From NCBI GenBank assembly GCA_028274465.1, contig CM051455.1, positions 44,285,129 through 44,349,128 of the forward strand: a stretch of 64,000 nt of DNA, given 5' to 3'. Position 1 is the stretch's first letter. Each line of letters opens with the position of its first letter. Under the pieces are notes generated by a model, which made no database searches, had not been told where the DNA came from, and saw nothing but the letters and a program-made list of their open reading frames with translations. Below, piece by piece: positions 23,185 to 35,554 of the stretch. The position numbers and the translations under genes were made by a program. Source of the DNA: Plantago ovata. Its lineage: Eukaryota > Streptophyta > Magnoliopsida > Lamiales > Plantaginaceae.

Positions 23185-24114
23185 CTAGGGGCATGGAGAT
23201 ACAATAATGTATGTTCATCAGGATTCCACTGATCAAGTCAAGTTTCTGGAAACAACATGACAGAAAGATTCATAATCTGTAGCGGTAAAAACAGAATACG
23301 CAGCAGCACAGATGATGATGATTCAGTTAAACGAAAGCTGTTGCCTGTAAACAGAAAAAGTAGTGTAGTTGTAGCTAGCTAGCTTGTTCGATCCAGCCAG
23401 AGAAACGTAAGCTTCCTGGCAATGAAGTCTCATGTCTCAACAGCAGCAGCATATTGATGATCATGACCATGGGTTGATTCATTACATGATGATCCAAGAT
23501 TGACAATAAGCAGTAATTTTGTTTTTGTATATGGATAGATATATAGATAGACAGATAGCTAGGGTAGGTAGATGTGCTCTTTTGGACTATAAGCTGCATG
23601 CATACAGATCAGAGATATAGAGATAGGCGTTCATTTTGGGTTTGGAACATTATTTGTACAAATTTGCAGCTTTAATTTTCTGTATTATTAGCAAGGAGGA
23701 GGAATCAATCTCCCTCTAGTTTTCAAGAGCAATTTCCTAATAAATTTGCTCCAAGGATTTCATGCATAAATAACATCCTTAGCATTTTTTTTTTAAAATC
23801 TATTAATACTGGCATACTTGCTGCAGGTCGTGTATACACTAGAGGTTGAATCAATAAATCATCATCTCGATCACTATTCAATATGCACTATTTCACTATT
23901 CATCGTGGATCACACGGTAAATAGTGAGAGTTAGGATAATAAATTACCTTTTAGAATCTGAAAAAGTACCCTGGCTAATATTTGTTAGAATTTGAACCAA
24001 ATCTGAGGCACCGTACTTTCCCAATCAAGATTGTTTTAGACAAATAAAAAAAGAAGTCCAACCGAGAATATATGAGAATTATTGAAAAATCAAACTTATA
24101 AATGCAGAAAGATC
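23185..24114. other. 3' UTR and intergenic sequence
   Basis: 3' UTR of the O-fucosyltransferase gene followed by AT-rich sequence. No ORF or RNA gene seen. Confidence 0.5.
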
Positions 24115-24131
24115 CATATTTATTATTTCGT

Positions 24132-24280
24132 TTTTTAATAATTGAACCATTACAATTTCACAAGTATCATTACAAAGCTAGTAATAAATTATAAATAATC
24201 TCGGACTTGGCAAAAATTGAACCTATAACCTCTAGTGTCATGACACCTCAGTCTAACCAATTGAGCTAGACCTCATTGGT
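24132..24280 (-). mobile_element. SINE with tRNA-like head and 17-bp target-site duplication
   Basis: Read on the minus strand from 24280, the element begins ACCAATGAGGTCTAGCTC. It contains an A-box-like TAGCTCAATTGGTTAGA and a B-box-like GGTTCAATTTT about 40 bases later, the internal RNA polymerase III promoter of a tRNA-derived SINE. It ends in a short A-rich tail at 24132-24137. Perfect 17-base direct repeats (CATATTTATTATTTCGT) flank it at 24115-24131 and 24281-24297. Length is 149 bases. The head is not a functional tRNA: no acceptor stem closes. Confidence 0.85.
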
Positions 24281-24297
24281 CATATTTATTATTTCGT

Positions 24298-25061
24298 GAC
24301 ATAGTGGAAGAGGTGGAGATTCCTTAGCTGCACACACGTCCCGATACTTCACACACTTGCGCTTGGCAGTCTCAGGGACCACCTGTCCAGGTACACAGTC
24401 ACTCATCCCATACCGGTCAAGGGGGAAGACCGGTCAGATCAATACAAACATCTCGGTCCCGCCCTATCCCAAACATAAAGGAGCAACTCTGCGTGGCGAA
24501 GGGAACTGCCACTCCCTTATTATTGTTATTATTATTATTATTATAATTATTATAAAAACAGAATTAAATAAATCAAAACAACAAATATTTACACAAAATT
24601 AGTGGGCAACCGAGAAACAAGTTGGACTCCAACTCCCTTAGCAATAGCAAAACTAATCCTAGGACAAAATTATTATTATTATTAATATTAATATTATTTT
24701 TTGGAATTTATTCTATTTTTTTAATTTATGATTCCTTTTAATAAATAGGTCCGGGGTAAATTGCAACTTTAAGATAATTAGATAATATTTGTTGAAATTT
24801 TGTATATTAGCCTCTTCTAGGTCAGAGACCAATATCGGCTCGGTGGAAGGCTTGGAACTTGGAAGCTTGAAGTAGTAGTAGTATCTGGTTCTGGTCGTGT
24901 GTCTGCCCGTAACAAAACTTCCCCTTCCCCAAGTCTCCCTCTGTCGCACCCACGAATTCAATTCAACGTACCCTAACTTCTTCTAGTACTACTAGTCCCA
25001 TTCCATTCTTTCATATTCTTTACCTTCTTCCTTGCTCCATTCCGTTTTGATTTGATTGATT
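24298..25061. other. Intergenic: repeat-like segment with TTA microsatellites, then TIM44 promoter
   Basis: 24320-24520 is GC-richer than its surroundings and ends in CACTCCCTTA followed by (TTA/TTAT)n at about 24515-24555. A similar phrase, CAACTCCCTTAG, and another (TTA)n recur at 24630-24695, suggesting tails of dispersed elements. 24700-25061 is upstream of TIM44; a CT-rich leader lies at 24975-25045. No ORF supported. Confidence 0.5.
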
Positions 25062-28000
25062 ATGGCAGCCAGAAAAATTGCCAGGGATTATTTATTACGT
25101 TTCAATTCCAAACACCATCTTCTTCTTCCTCACCCATCACCTCCTCCAAGGGTAATTTGCCTTCCGTCTTTTCTTCAATTATTTGCTGTTTAAATTTGGT
25201 TATTGTATCTCTCTCTATCGGATTGGATGCTGTGATTTAATCTAACTAATAACAACTTGCTGCTGCTGTGTGTAGGTTTTGCTCAATGGGCACTTGTCTT
25301 CTTCTTCTTCTTTTAGACCTCGTCACTTCAGTGTCTTAAATGACTTCTCCAACAAGCTTAAACAAGAACTAGATAGGTCTGTTGTGATTCCTTGTTGCTT
25401 TTTGATTATTGGCTTGCTCTTAGTCCTGTGGATGTTATTATTATTGCCTTATTGTCTCACAGCTTGTATATTTCACAGTACAATTCTAGCTCATTCTCCA
25501 CAATTAACTTGTGCCTGTATGCTTTTTCATCATTTCGCAGACTTGACGTTTTTTGTTTGTCAAATGCTGCTGGGATTGTGATTACCAATCTTTTTATGTG
25601 GCAGGCATTGTATTTGTGTTGAATTGAATTGAATTGCATTGAATGATACATAGGGAGAGAGGTCTTTCATTTCCATCGGACTATTTTTCGTAATCTTAAG
25701 TCATAGTAATAATTACCAATACTATCCACACCGGAAGCGGCGCTAGTGAAAAAGTTGCAGTTTTGTCAGCTCAATTAGTTTCTATGTGATGTGTTTCTTG
25801 TCTTTTTACCGGTTATTAACCTATATAATGTAAATAAAAACAATAAACCTGTTTTGGCTGATAGTGTGGTCATTTGGCTGCAGGAATCAAGAACTAAAAA
25901 AAACCATTGAAGGAATCAAGCAAGAGGCAGAGAAATTAAAAGAAGTGAAGGAGGATCTAAAATCTAGGTAATTTCGTTGTTATTTTGTTAACATACATTC
26001 TCTCTACTTGTTGTTGGGTACCTCTTGTATAACCATGTGGAGGCTGAGACATACTTTTGTATGTCAAGGCTGGCAGACACTTCTAATGGGGCCTCTGAGA
26101 TGCTGTAATGGTCAAATGCAGAACAAAGCAGACTAGTGAGCAGCTCTACAAGCATGTAGATGGTGTGTGGACAGAAGCTGAAGCCAAGGCCAAGAAGGTA
26201 TAGATATTCATATTTTGCAGTGAACGTGATGGTAGGATATTGGAAGTATTCTGCATTTTTCATGGTAGTTATAACCCTGGCTGGAGTTTTTATACTTGCA
26301 TCATGTTCGCTGTCGCCCCTGTTTGTTGTTCAAATTGTTTCTAGTCGTGCAGTAGTAGACCAGTGTCAGGTCAATAAGTTAGACATATCTACTTGTTTTC
26401 TTTTCTTTTCTTTCTTTTATGGACTAGTTCAATTGAAGAATTGGTTAAGTATTTCTGTTGTCTGGGGTGGAGTATGTTGCTAAATGTTATTCCTTCCATG
26501 GGTAATTTAACAACTCTAGTGTTCATCGTTTGATGGCAGAAAAAGATAATTTTGCATATAAACTTGCCTAACAAATGATTGGATGTGAAATTTACCATTG
26601 TGGATTCTATAGAAACTTGTAACTGTTAATAATTGGATCTTTTTTTTTTTGGAGGTTTACGCTGATGTGGAAGGAAAGATTTCGGCTGCTAAAGAGGAGG
26701 TTTGATATTGTTTCCCTTGATATAAGATGCATCTTAATTTTTATGTGTAAGAACATTTATCAGAATAATCTAAACTTTGATTCAGGTCAAAGATGGTTTT
26801 GGCACTGGAAAGCATGAATCCGGAGGAAGCAATGGAACATCAAAAACTGATGGAAAGGATGCAAACAAGTCTTCTTCTGGTGAAGAAAAGCAACAAGGGC
26901 AGCATCAACAATCCGAATCTACACATAACTCGGAAACACTGTTTGGCAAGTTCAAGTTTGGGGCCTCTTCAATCTCTCCTAAGGTTTCATCAGCATTTAA
27001 CAAATTAAGAGAAGCAAAGCCAGTTGACTTTGTAAAAAAGGGATATAACATCGTGAAGGAAGAACTTGAAGGCAATACAAATAGGAGGAAGCACCTTGAG
27101 CATGATACTTCTGCGCCTCCACCACCAAAGGTTGAGAGAAGCACACGCACTGATGTTGTCGTGTTACCCTCAAAACAGTCTGCATGGAATAAGAAATGGG
27201 AGGCATTCAAGAATAAGGTAAATCACCAACCATGGGCTGCCTACTTTGTGTACTTTTAAATGCCAACATGTTCTTTGATATTATCATTTTATGTCTCAGA
27301 TGCGAGGACATCCTGTATTCAAGCGCGTTAGCGGTTATAGCGAGCCTGTAATTGAAAAAAGCCAGGAGGTACACACTGCATATTCCAGCATTTTATTATT
27401 ATTTTATTTTTTTTACTTTTGTTAATACAGTTCAAATTTGGACTCTCTTTTGTTTCTTTTTAAATATGGACCAGTGAGAAGCTTTTACTCTCTATACTCT
27501 GCGGTACTCATGCACAGTTTAATTGTGTCTGTCAATAATATATGGTTCATGGTTCGTTCTATTGATAAGCTATTGCCCCCTTTCTTGGCATCTGGGGCTG
27601 TGTTTATCCATGGCTAAACTCTTTCCCTACTTGTGAGTTGTACATGGAATTATTTGAAGTGCATACTCATGCAAATGTTCATATAGTAGTTGGAAAGTAT
27701 AACTAGCATGTATGAATTGCCTACTATTGCTCTCGGTTAACATTAAATCCTGTAGTTCTCACTTTTCATTTATTTATATTGTTATTACTGTTTCTATCTT
27801 TCTTAAAAAATATATTTATTTTATTCGTTGTGGAGTGTGGAGGTGTATCTATGGGTGATAGTTTGTATCCATTTTAACGATCTCAAAGTACGGTTTACAT
27901 ATACTTTAAAAAATAGGAATAGGATAGGTAGAGAAGTAGACACCCAATTTCTGTAGGTAAATGATTCTCTTTTGAGGGGGTATGTCCCTGAACTTTGTAG

Positions 28001-30140
28001 AAGTCTCCTCTTTTCAAAATTCGTATGTCTCTGTTTGCTTTCTCTTTTGAAGACCCTATTGCGGAAGATTCTGTGTTTCATACATAGTATTTAAAAAAAA
28101 AAATTATTACCTGATCTTGCCAGCTGTGGATTCTCATGCTTGCTTTTTCAGATTGCAGAGGATGTGAGGGAGAGATGGGAGACCAGCGATCATCCAGTTG
28201 TTCACAAAATCCAAGAGTATGTTATCTTTCTAGTATCCTAATTCATTCACGGGCTGTGGAGTAATTGGTGAACCAACCAATTGCTAATAATTTTAATCCT
28301 TATTTTATCTCAGTATTAGTGAAACTGTTCTGGGAGAATCTGATACGGCGATGTCATTCAAAGAAATTCGTCGAAGAGATCCGTAAGATACATGTCCTAC
28401 TGGAACTCATTATTTAAGAAATCTGCATTTGTAGATATTATATTCAGTTGAGTAATTCCTAAATATGGCTCCTCTAGGTCCTTCTCTTTGCCAGAATTTG
28501 TGGCTGAGGTTCAAGACGTGGTGAAGCCAGTCCTCAGAGCTTATTCCAAAGTAAGTCTTTGTTTGAAATATTTTGTTGAACTTAATGAATACTACACTCC
28601 ACTAGTAGTCACTACTGTGGAACATCGATCGTTTTCTGGAGAGCATTTTGGCATCACTTTAACTATCGTTACCATGCCTGACCTTTTATGTATCGTGCTG
28701 TCTACAGGGGGATGCCAAAGTTTTAGGTAAGTATTGTAGCTCCCATGTGATTGAGCGGTGCAAGGCAGAGCTTCAAGCTTTTGAAAGCCAAGGAATCATT
28801 TTTGATAATAAGGTGAGAATAGATTTACATGTTTTGCGCCTTTGTCAAGCCAAGAAGTTGTATTTTTCTCCCTTTGACCCAAGTGATACAAATTCTTCAT
28901 TCACGTAATGAAATAATTCTTGCCTGCAGATTTTACATGTATCAGAGGTTGAAGTCCGAGAGACCAAAATGATGGGAGAAACTCCTATAATCATCGTGGG
29001 AGTAAGAACTTATCTCTGGGGTTTTATCTCTCTTTTCATATGCAAAAATCACTCTTAACTTGTTAAAATGCTGCCCCCATATGTCCCAGCCCCCCAAGAA
29101 AAAGTTGTATGGAAAACAATACATTAGACATGCATTTTGTGCTTTAATTTCGGTACTTGTACTTGAAGACCAGAGATATTAAGTTGAAAATCCGAGATTA
29201 TCTTCCTCAACATTTTGGGAAAACCATCTAGTGTTGGCTCTGACGCTTATTCAAACCTTAATAGTTAGAAATAATCAGACCCCACCTACCCAATTGTTGA
29301 AGTGTTAGGTGTGTTCCTCTTATTTGCATATAAAACCTTGATATTTGTAATAAAAAACCACCATCCACCCACATATTAAGCGCATTCCTCCAATTTGCAC
29401 CCGTAATATACAATCTCCAACATTTTCTTCTTCTCCTTTTGTATTTTTTATTTTATGATTACTATATAGCATTTTTTTTTTTTTTTTGTTGGGCATAATA
29501 TGTTATGGTTACTCTTGTCGGTTTTAGCATGGTGCATTGTGATCCCGATCTCAGTGATCTGTTTGTGGGAGGCTGAGAGCTACATATTACTTAAAACTAA
29601 TTAATGCCACCAACATGTATTTTGGTACTTGTTCCATTTTAGTATCTGCTCCTTGTAGGCTTGTAGCTCTTTGCTACTACACAATTAATTGATTATTTTA
29701 GAATTCTTTCTGTTCTTTCCTTTCAATGTTGATGGTTGAATTCTGTGTTCAAGTTGATCATGTTCCCTGTAATTGCATTGTTAGCACTCAATGCATGACT
29801 CAGTAATTACATAAAACATATATGCAGTTCCAGTCACAACAAGTCTTCTGTATACGGGATAGGCGTGGGGAAATAACTGAAGGTGGACAGGTAAATCTAC
29901 TATTTTGATCAAGGAAGTTGATAACGTTGTAATGAGCTTGCTGCTCTTCCCATCTTAATGCTTACATATACTTAAGTTGGTTGGTGCTGGTTATATATTC
30001 AGGATACTATCCACACTGTGTATCATGCATGGGCTATGCAGCAGATAGACCCAGAAGAATCTGGAGATGGTGCTTATCATCCTCACTCCGTATGGAAGCT
30101 TAGGGAAATGCAGCAATTTGGTGTCAGGGCCCTCATTTAG
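25062..30140 (+). CDS. TIM44: Mitochondrial import inner membrane translocase subunit TIM44
   Basis: Fourteen exons: 25062-25151, 25276-25376, 25884-25967, 26122-26197, 26655-26699, 26786-27217, 27300-27368, 28152-28216, 28314-28382, 28478-28550, 28708-28812, 28930-29001, 29828-29890, 30003-30140. Sum 1482 bases, 493 residues, close to plant TIM44. The N-terminus [19 protein letters not shown] is an Arg/Ser-rich presequence without acids. A Lys/Glu-rich predicted coiled coil follows (about 55-130), then a Ser/Gln-rich spacer. The C-terminal Tim44 domain (about 300-490) includes [38 protein letters not shown] and [14 protein letters not shown]44 tethers mtHsp70 to the TIM23 channel on the matrix side and drives protein import. 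All splice sites are GT-AG. The gene looks intact. Confidence 0.93.
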
Positions 30141-31213
30141 TTAGTCAGTCAGTCAGACCACACATTAATGATCTGCCAGCTAATCTTTAATTGTAACATT
30201 ATTTGCCGGATCAGGATTTTTGTTCCCTGACATGTTGCATATTTGAGGAAATTTCGAGGCGAATTTTCTTTCTTCCCTTTATTTTTCCCTCCCCAGGAAA
30301 GTGGATTCTTTTATTGCACGCCCGGTCTTTGCTATCGTGTATGTGATGCCTTCACAATGACTAATGAACCAATACGGTGTTCTTGTAAGAGATGGCATCA
30401 GTGTTGTATTGATTGGGTGCGTGAGATTATGTAAGAAAAATTACTTATAAGTATGCCACAGAAGGATTAGAATAGAAAAAATAAATAAGGTGATATGTTA
30501 TCAACTTATTATCACAGGTTTTTCAGCTTTGACACTGGTTGCATCTATTTGGATTCGTATTGGCTTTGCTGTATTCTGCCTTTCTGCCATTTCAAGGCTT
30601 AATTATCGTTAATTGTTTGGTGAAAGATTCATCATTTTTCTGAGCAGTGAGAGCACCACTATCCATACTCCATTGATCTGAGATTAGTTCTAACTTCTCA
30701 GTTACGATTTCTCATCGCCTACTGTAGCTTGTTTAGAATCCGAAGTTCTGAACCCTGTCAAAAATTGTTGAGTAATTTGTTCGCCATATGTGGTTTTTGA
30801 CTGTCCTAGTATAAATGACCAATTTTCACTTTTTTGTCTTCGTTCAATAACTTATGACTTTTTCCGGTTGAAAGTGAGTGAGCATGAAAAGTTGGGAGAG
30901 GAGTTGAGGTGAGGTGGAGCGGGACCTGCATTGTAATCCAATCCTAAGGAGGGAGAAGCTGCAAACGTGGCATCCTTCACATCTGTCGTTCCATTTTCTT
31001 CTTTCCTTCTATCCTCTCTCCCTCTCAAAAACATAAATAAAAAAAAGTTCATTCTTGTTTTCATTTCCAGTGATGAAATCTTTGTGTCTGTTCTAACTTC
31101 TAAGTAACAAAAAGCAGACAGATATAGTAGGATTATGTTATACGCAGTTAATCTGAAAGAGCAGATACATACTGAATTGGAGTTGAGTTGATAGCTTAAT
31201 CAGCCACTTGGTA
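30141..31213. other. TIM44 3' UTR and HCF244 promoter
   Basis: Same-strand spacer of about 1.07 kb. The first part is the TIM44 3' UTR. From about 30990 the sequence is CT-rich and then AT-rich before the HCF244 ATG. No other ORF supported. Confidence 0.5.
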
Positions 31214-33618
31214 ATGGCGGCGGCAGCAGCGGCGGCGAGCAGTAGTACACTGGTAGTCCATCATCGCCACCACCAACGTTCAAAATATACCTCTCTTTCT
31301 TCTCTCTCCTCCTTCACCACTTCCTCCATTACCAAAGGCAAGTCTCTTTACACATAATTCATTCTGCTATTCTGTTCATTTCAAGATTTTCAATCAATGC
31401 CCCTTTTCCCTTTCTTATTATAGTTACACTTGTTAGTTAGCTACATGTCTAGTTGAAGTCAATTCAACATTTTCGAACTTCGATTCCTGGGTCCTGGAGA
31501 AAATTGAATTATTATTATGAATTTGTGATGAGTGACATGTATCATGTATGTTATTCTGTAGTACTGTGTAGGTAACTGTAATTTATGTGTGTATTTAGGA
31601 CAGCGGAGGGCTAGTATTGCCCACACAAGAACTTCTAGTGTTGTAACACCCAAATGCAGCAATGCACAGGCAGTGAATTTGGCGCCAGGTACCCCGATTA
31701 GGCCAACGAGCGTCCTTGTTGTGGGTGCTACGGGTACATTGGGTAGACAGATTGTAAGGAGGGCCTTGGATGAGGGCTACGATGTTAGGTGCCTTGTGAG
31801 GCCTAGACCTGCTCCTGCTGATTTCCTCCGTGATTGGGGCGCCACTGTTGTCAATGTACGTGTGTACATATCCAATTATAATACTGCCTAACTACTTCTT
31901 CATGAATCATGAGTCGCTAAATCAATTTGAAATACTGTGTGCATTTTACAGGCCGATTTGAGCAAGCCTGAGACCATCCCAGCAACATTAGTTGGCATTC
32001 ATACAATCATCGACTGTGCTACAGGACGCCCCGAGGAGCCCATCAAAACTGTAAGGATGGATTTTACTATTATGTTCCAGTACCTAATTATGATACATTT
32101 AGTCGCATATGTGTACATGTGGGCTTTGCTAGTAGTGTACTGTTGAAGTACTTTCAGTTGATTCATGTTCCACTTAAGAAGATCTGCTTGCTTGCTTTAC
32201 TTAGTTTCCAATGCAATTTCACTTTAGGTAGATTGGGAAGGAAAAGTTGCTCTTATACAATGTGCAAAGGCCATGGGAATTCAGAAATATGTTTTCTATT
32301 CCATTCATAACTGTGACAAGCACCCTGAAGTCCCCCTTATGGAAATCAAGTACTGTACTGAGAAGTTTCTTCGTGATTCTGGACTCAACCATGTCACCAT
32401 CCGCCTTTGCGGTTTCATGCAGGTGAGAAATTTATTTTTTTGTTATTCCAGTAAGAAGAGTTTTATTCTCAAGCATGCCTGCTTAAATTGGTCAATGACC
32501 ATGATGTATAGTTGTTGAACACAATTGCTTCATTTATTAAAACAAAAACTGAATGAATATTGTTGGATTATTGTTCTACTCTGTAGGGGCTAATTGGACA
32601 GTATGCAGTTCCCATACTGGAAGAGAAATCCGTTTGGGGTACTGATGCTCCAACAAGAATAGCCTACATGGACACGCAGGTAAACAAATATTTTTATACA
32701 GCTTAATCCTCCTTGCTTACCTCTGAACAAACAAATCATTGAAATTCAATTTGTGTCCTCTGTCAACTTGCAGGATATTGCTCGACTCACATTTATAGCT
32801 CTACGCAATGAGAATATCAATGGGAAACTTCTCACTTTTGCTGGACCTCGTGCATGGACGACCCAAGAGGTAAATAGCACTGTCCTGTCCTGCTGTGTCA
32901 AATGAGAAATCATCTCGAATGCACTTATTTAATGGGGAATCTTTGTTTGTGGACACATGCTAGTTGCTGATTGCTTCATTCTTTATTCGTGAACCTTTTA
33001 AGCGCCTCGTGTGTCTTTCTATGAGTGTTTGTGGTTGTGTCTAGAGTGCCAACGGAAGGGGTGGACAAGAGGTGGTTGCATAGGCATGTCAATTGCTAAT
33101 AAATTGCATGTAGTACCATTATCCACAACATACTCATTGTCTTCGAGTATGTCACGCAAAGTGTGACATGGAAAATCATGAAATGGCTGTGTGCTTATAA
33201 TAATATTTGCGGTTCTTGGTTTCAGGTCATTACTTTGTGTGAAAGGCTTGCTGGTCAAGATGCTAATGTCACGACTGTTCCTGTATCTGTGTTAAGAGTT
33301 ACACGCCAGCTGACTCGATTGTTTGAGTGGACCAGCGATGTTGCTGATAGATTGGCATTTTCAGAGGTAATCTTTTATTCCTTCTCCAGATGGAATGTCT
33401 TGTTTGAAAGTATTCGTAATGTTCTCGTTACATGCATGTAGGTTCTTACCAGTGATACGGTCTTCTCAGCCCCAATGGCCGAGACTTATAGCCTTCTGGG
33501 AGTGGAAGCAAAAGACGTGAGTAGTCTGGAGAAGTATCTGCAGGATTATTTCTCAAACATTTTGAAGAAGTTAAAAGACCTCAAAGCACAGTCTAAGCAA
33601 ACTGACATCTACTTCTAA
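31214..33618 (+). CDS. HCF244: HCF244, chloroplast atypical SDR needed for photosystem II D1 synthesis
   Basis: Eight exons: 31214-31337, 31599-31855, 31952-32050, 32228-32422, 32587-32679, 32774-32869, 33226-33366, 33442-33618. Total 1182 bases, 393 residues, near the length of known plant HCF244. The Ala/Ser/Thr/His-rich N-terminus is a chloroplast transit peptide. The NAD(P)-binding Rossmann motif is [18 protein letters not shown] with VRCLVRPRP after it. YSIHNC and [12 protein letters not shown] follow, then [13 protein letters not shown]. The C-terminus is hydrophilic. The known role, shared with cyanobacterial Ycf39, is to act with HCF173 and OHP1/OHP2 in D1 translation and chlorophyll delivery. 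Intron 1 has a GC donor (AAAG/GCAAGT), the only choice that keeps frame with exon 2. Confidence 0.93.
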
Positions 33619-34167
33619 ACAGAAGGTGCGTCGTCGATTGCTGCTGGTAACGAGGTTTTCACACGATCATCACATCTTTTTTGTACTATCCTCAATCATA
33701 AAATTACTATATTGCATGTTTTTTGTATATGAAAATGGTTAGGGTTTACCAAACTTCACCTGCTGTGCAAGTAAGTGCATGACTCAAACATTAGCTGATT
33801 GATGTACATTTGTAACAACACTTTTATCAATGAGCCAATGCTTAGTCCTTGCTCTCTTCTCACCTTCAATAAGTAGCATGTACTACATTTAAGATTGGCT
33901 TAATCGATTATAGGTACCGTGACACCCTCTAGTCAGGTCCAATACACAAGAGCAAGCAGATAATTGCAACAAAGAAACTTAAATCACAAAGTCAAGACAT
34001 ATCATTCATCATCCTTGAATTAACACAGTTCATCTAGATAGTTCAGAAAACATAGAATACTACTAATAATAAATAATAGTCTCAAGGAACATTACGAAGT
34101 GCTTTAAAATGTTGTACAGTCGAATTTGCGTACAAATCTAAAGCACGACAGTGCAACACATTAATAT
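33619..34167. other. Convergent 3' regions of HCF244 and dUTPase
   Basis: 3' UTRs of the plus-strand HCF244 gene and the minus-strand dUTPase gene. Nothing else seen. Confidence 0.5.
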
Positions 34168-34695
34168 TCAAACACCAGTAGATCCAAAGCCTCCAGATCC
34201 CCTAACAGTAGCATCAAGATCATCAACTTCAGTAACATCAGGAGTCACAATCTTCTCAATGATCAGCTGGGCAATCCTATCACCTGCCTTGATTTCGAAA
34301 TCGACATCCGAATGATTGAACAAAATAACCCCAACCGGACCCCTGTAATCAGCATCGATAACACCAGCACCAACATCAATCGAATGCTTCCATGCTAATC
34401 CAGATCGCGGCGCCACGCGAGCATAAGTTCCCTCCGGCACAGCGATGCTCAGATCTGTGGGTACTAGGGCTTTGCCTCTGCTCGGAACCTTGGTGTCTGT
34501 TGCGCTTGAGAGATCGTATCCGGCTGACAGAGTTGAGCCCCTTGAAGGTAGAATTGCCTTCTCTGAGAGCTTCTTCACTTTCAAGTAGCCATTGGGGTGG
34601 AGGTTCTGTTTGGTTTCAGCCATTTTCTCCCTTTTGGGTATTGCCGATGAGGTGAGGAGGAGATTCTGATGAATTCTGCAAATGGAGGCGAGCAT
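34168..34695 (-). CDS. DUT: Deoxyuridine triphosphatase (dUTP pyrophosphatase)
   Basis: Single exon on the minus strand. It hydrolyses dUTP to dUMP and pyrophosphate, supplying dTTP precursor and keeping uracil out of DNA. All five trimeric dUTPase motifs are present: SAGYDLSSA (1), PRSGLAWK (2), [15 protein letters not shown] (3, with the catalytic Asp), [12 protein letters not shown] (4) and [10 protein letters not shown] at the C-terminus (5). The frame is open to a Met at 34758, but that codon lies among promoter-type E2F motifs. Better starts are 34695 (175 residues, with a short Arg/Ser-bearing leader [17 protein letters not shown] that could target an organelle) and 34623 (MAETKQ, 151 residues, the usual cytosolic/nuclear form). 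I annotate the longer likely form; initiation at both is possible. Confidence 0.93.
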   Translation of the reverse strand: MLASICRIHQNLLLTSSAIPKREKMAETKQNLHPNGYLKVKKLSEKAILPSRGSTLSAGYDLSSATDTKVPSRGKALVPTDLSIAVPEGTYARVAPRSGLAWKHSIDVGAGVIDADYRGPVGVILFNHSDVDFEIKAGDRIAQLIIEKIVTPDVTEVDDLDATVRGSGGFGSTGV

Positions 34696-34710
34696 CGTAA
34701 TTAATTTAAG

Positions 34711-34780
34711 GATAGGGTTTAGGGTTCCCGCCAATTCATTGCCATATGATGGCGCCAAACGTTCCCGCCTTTTCTATTGG
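34711..34780 (-). promoter_or_regulatory. E2F-like, telo-box and CCAAT motifs upstream of dUTPase
   Basis: GGCGCCAAAC at 34751-34760 reads GTTTGGCGCC on the minus strand, a close match to the E2F consensus TTTSGCGC. TTCCCGCC occurs at 34725-34732 and again at 34762-34769, also E2F-like. A telo-box-like AACCCTAAACCCTA lies on the minus strand at about 34713-34726, and an inverted CCAAT box at 34776-34780. This arrangement is typical of S-phase genes and fits the role of dUTPase in DNA replication. Confidence 0.65.
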
Positions 34781-35456
34781 CTGTGTGTTACATGACCCTA
34801 TGAAACCCTCTTTTTTATGCCAAAAATGTAGTAGTATTACACATTTGGCTTGTAAAATTTTTAGAGAGGTAAATTATTTATTTAAGAAAACAATACCCCT
34901 AGTGTTTATTTCTAATAGAAACCATTGGGGGTTCGCAAATGATTGTTGTAACTCTATTCATGGATCCAAGTCCGAACCATTTGGATTAACACGGTTTACT
35001 TGTGGACTGCTCTCTCAAATGATATGTTGACCTCACATCTCAACATGTGTTATTTTCCCACTTGTTCGCGCACGGGAATAACTTCTCAGTAGGTCACCAT
35101 CCATCGCAAGATTGTTTATTAGCAAGCACGACTAAATTTAGAGTTCTTAGGGATGATATCTTGAAAAACGTCCACGGGTGAGGACAAAATACGTGGAAAA
35201 TAAGTTTGTGGGACCAATATATCATCCCAATAGAGTGGTGCAAAAGTAATCAAATCAGCCCATTGGCCTTCGGCCCATTAATTAGTGGTTGTATCATTGA
35301 TGATACTAAGAACTTGCGAGTCGGTAAAGTCAGAAGTATATCACCATTGAAGATTGTAAGTATAACTCCTTCTCTTTGGGAATATTCATCCAGAAGAACT
35401 CCACTGGAAAATTTCCGATGCGTACACGGGTGAGAACAAAGTGCGCGAATTAAAAA

Positions 35457-35554
<98 letters not shown>

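Noticed and set aside
24210..24280. tRNA gene
   Set aside because: A and B boxes are present but the acceptor stem does not close and the sequence is flanked by target-site duplications, so it is the head of a SINE.
31342..31343. GT donor four bases downstream of the GC donor in HCF244
   Set aside because: It leaves two extra bases and breaks the frame with exon 2.
34696..34758. Upstream Met at 34758 as the dUTPase start
   Set aside because: It lies among E2F-like promoter motifs, and dUTPase similarity starts much later; 34695 or 34623 is more plausible.
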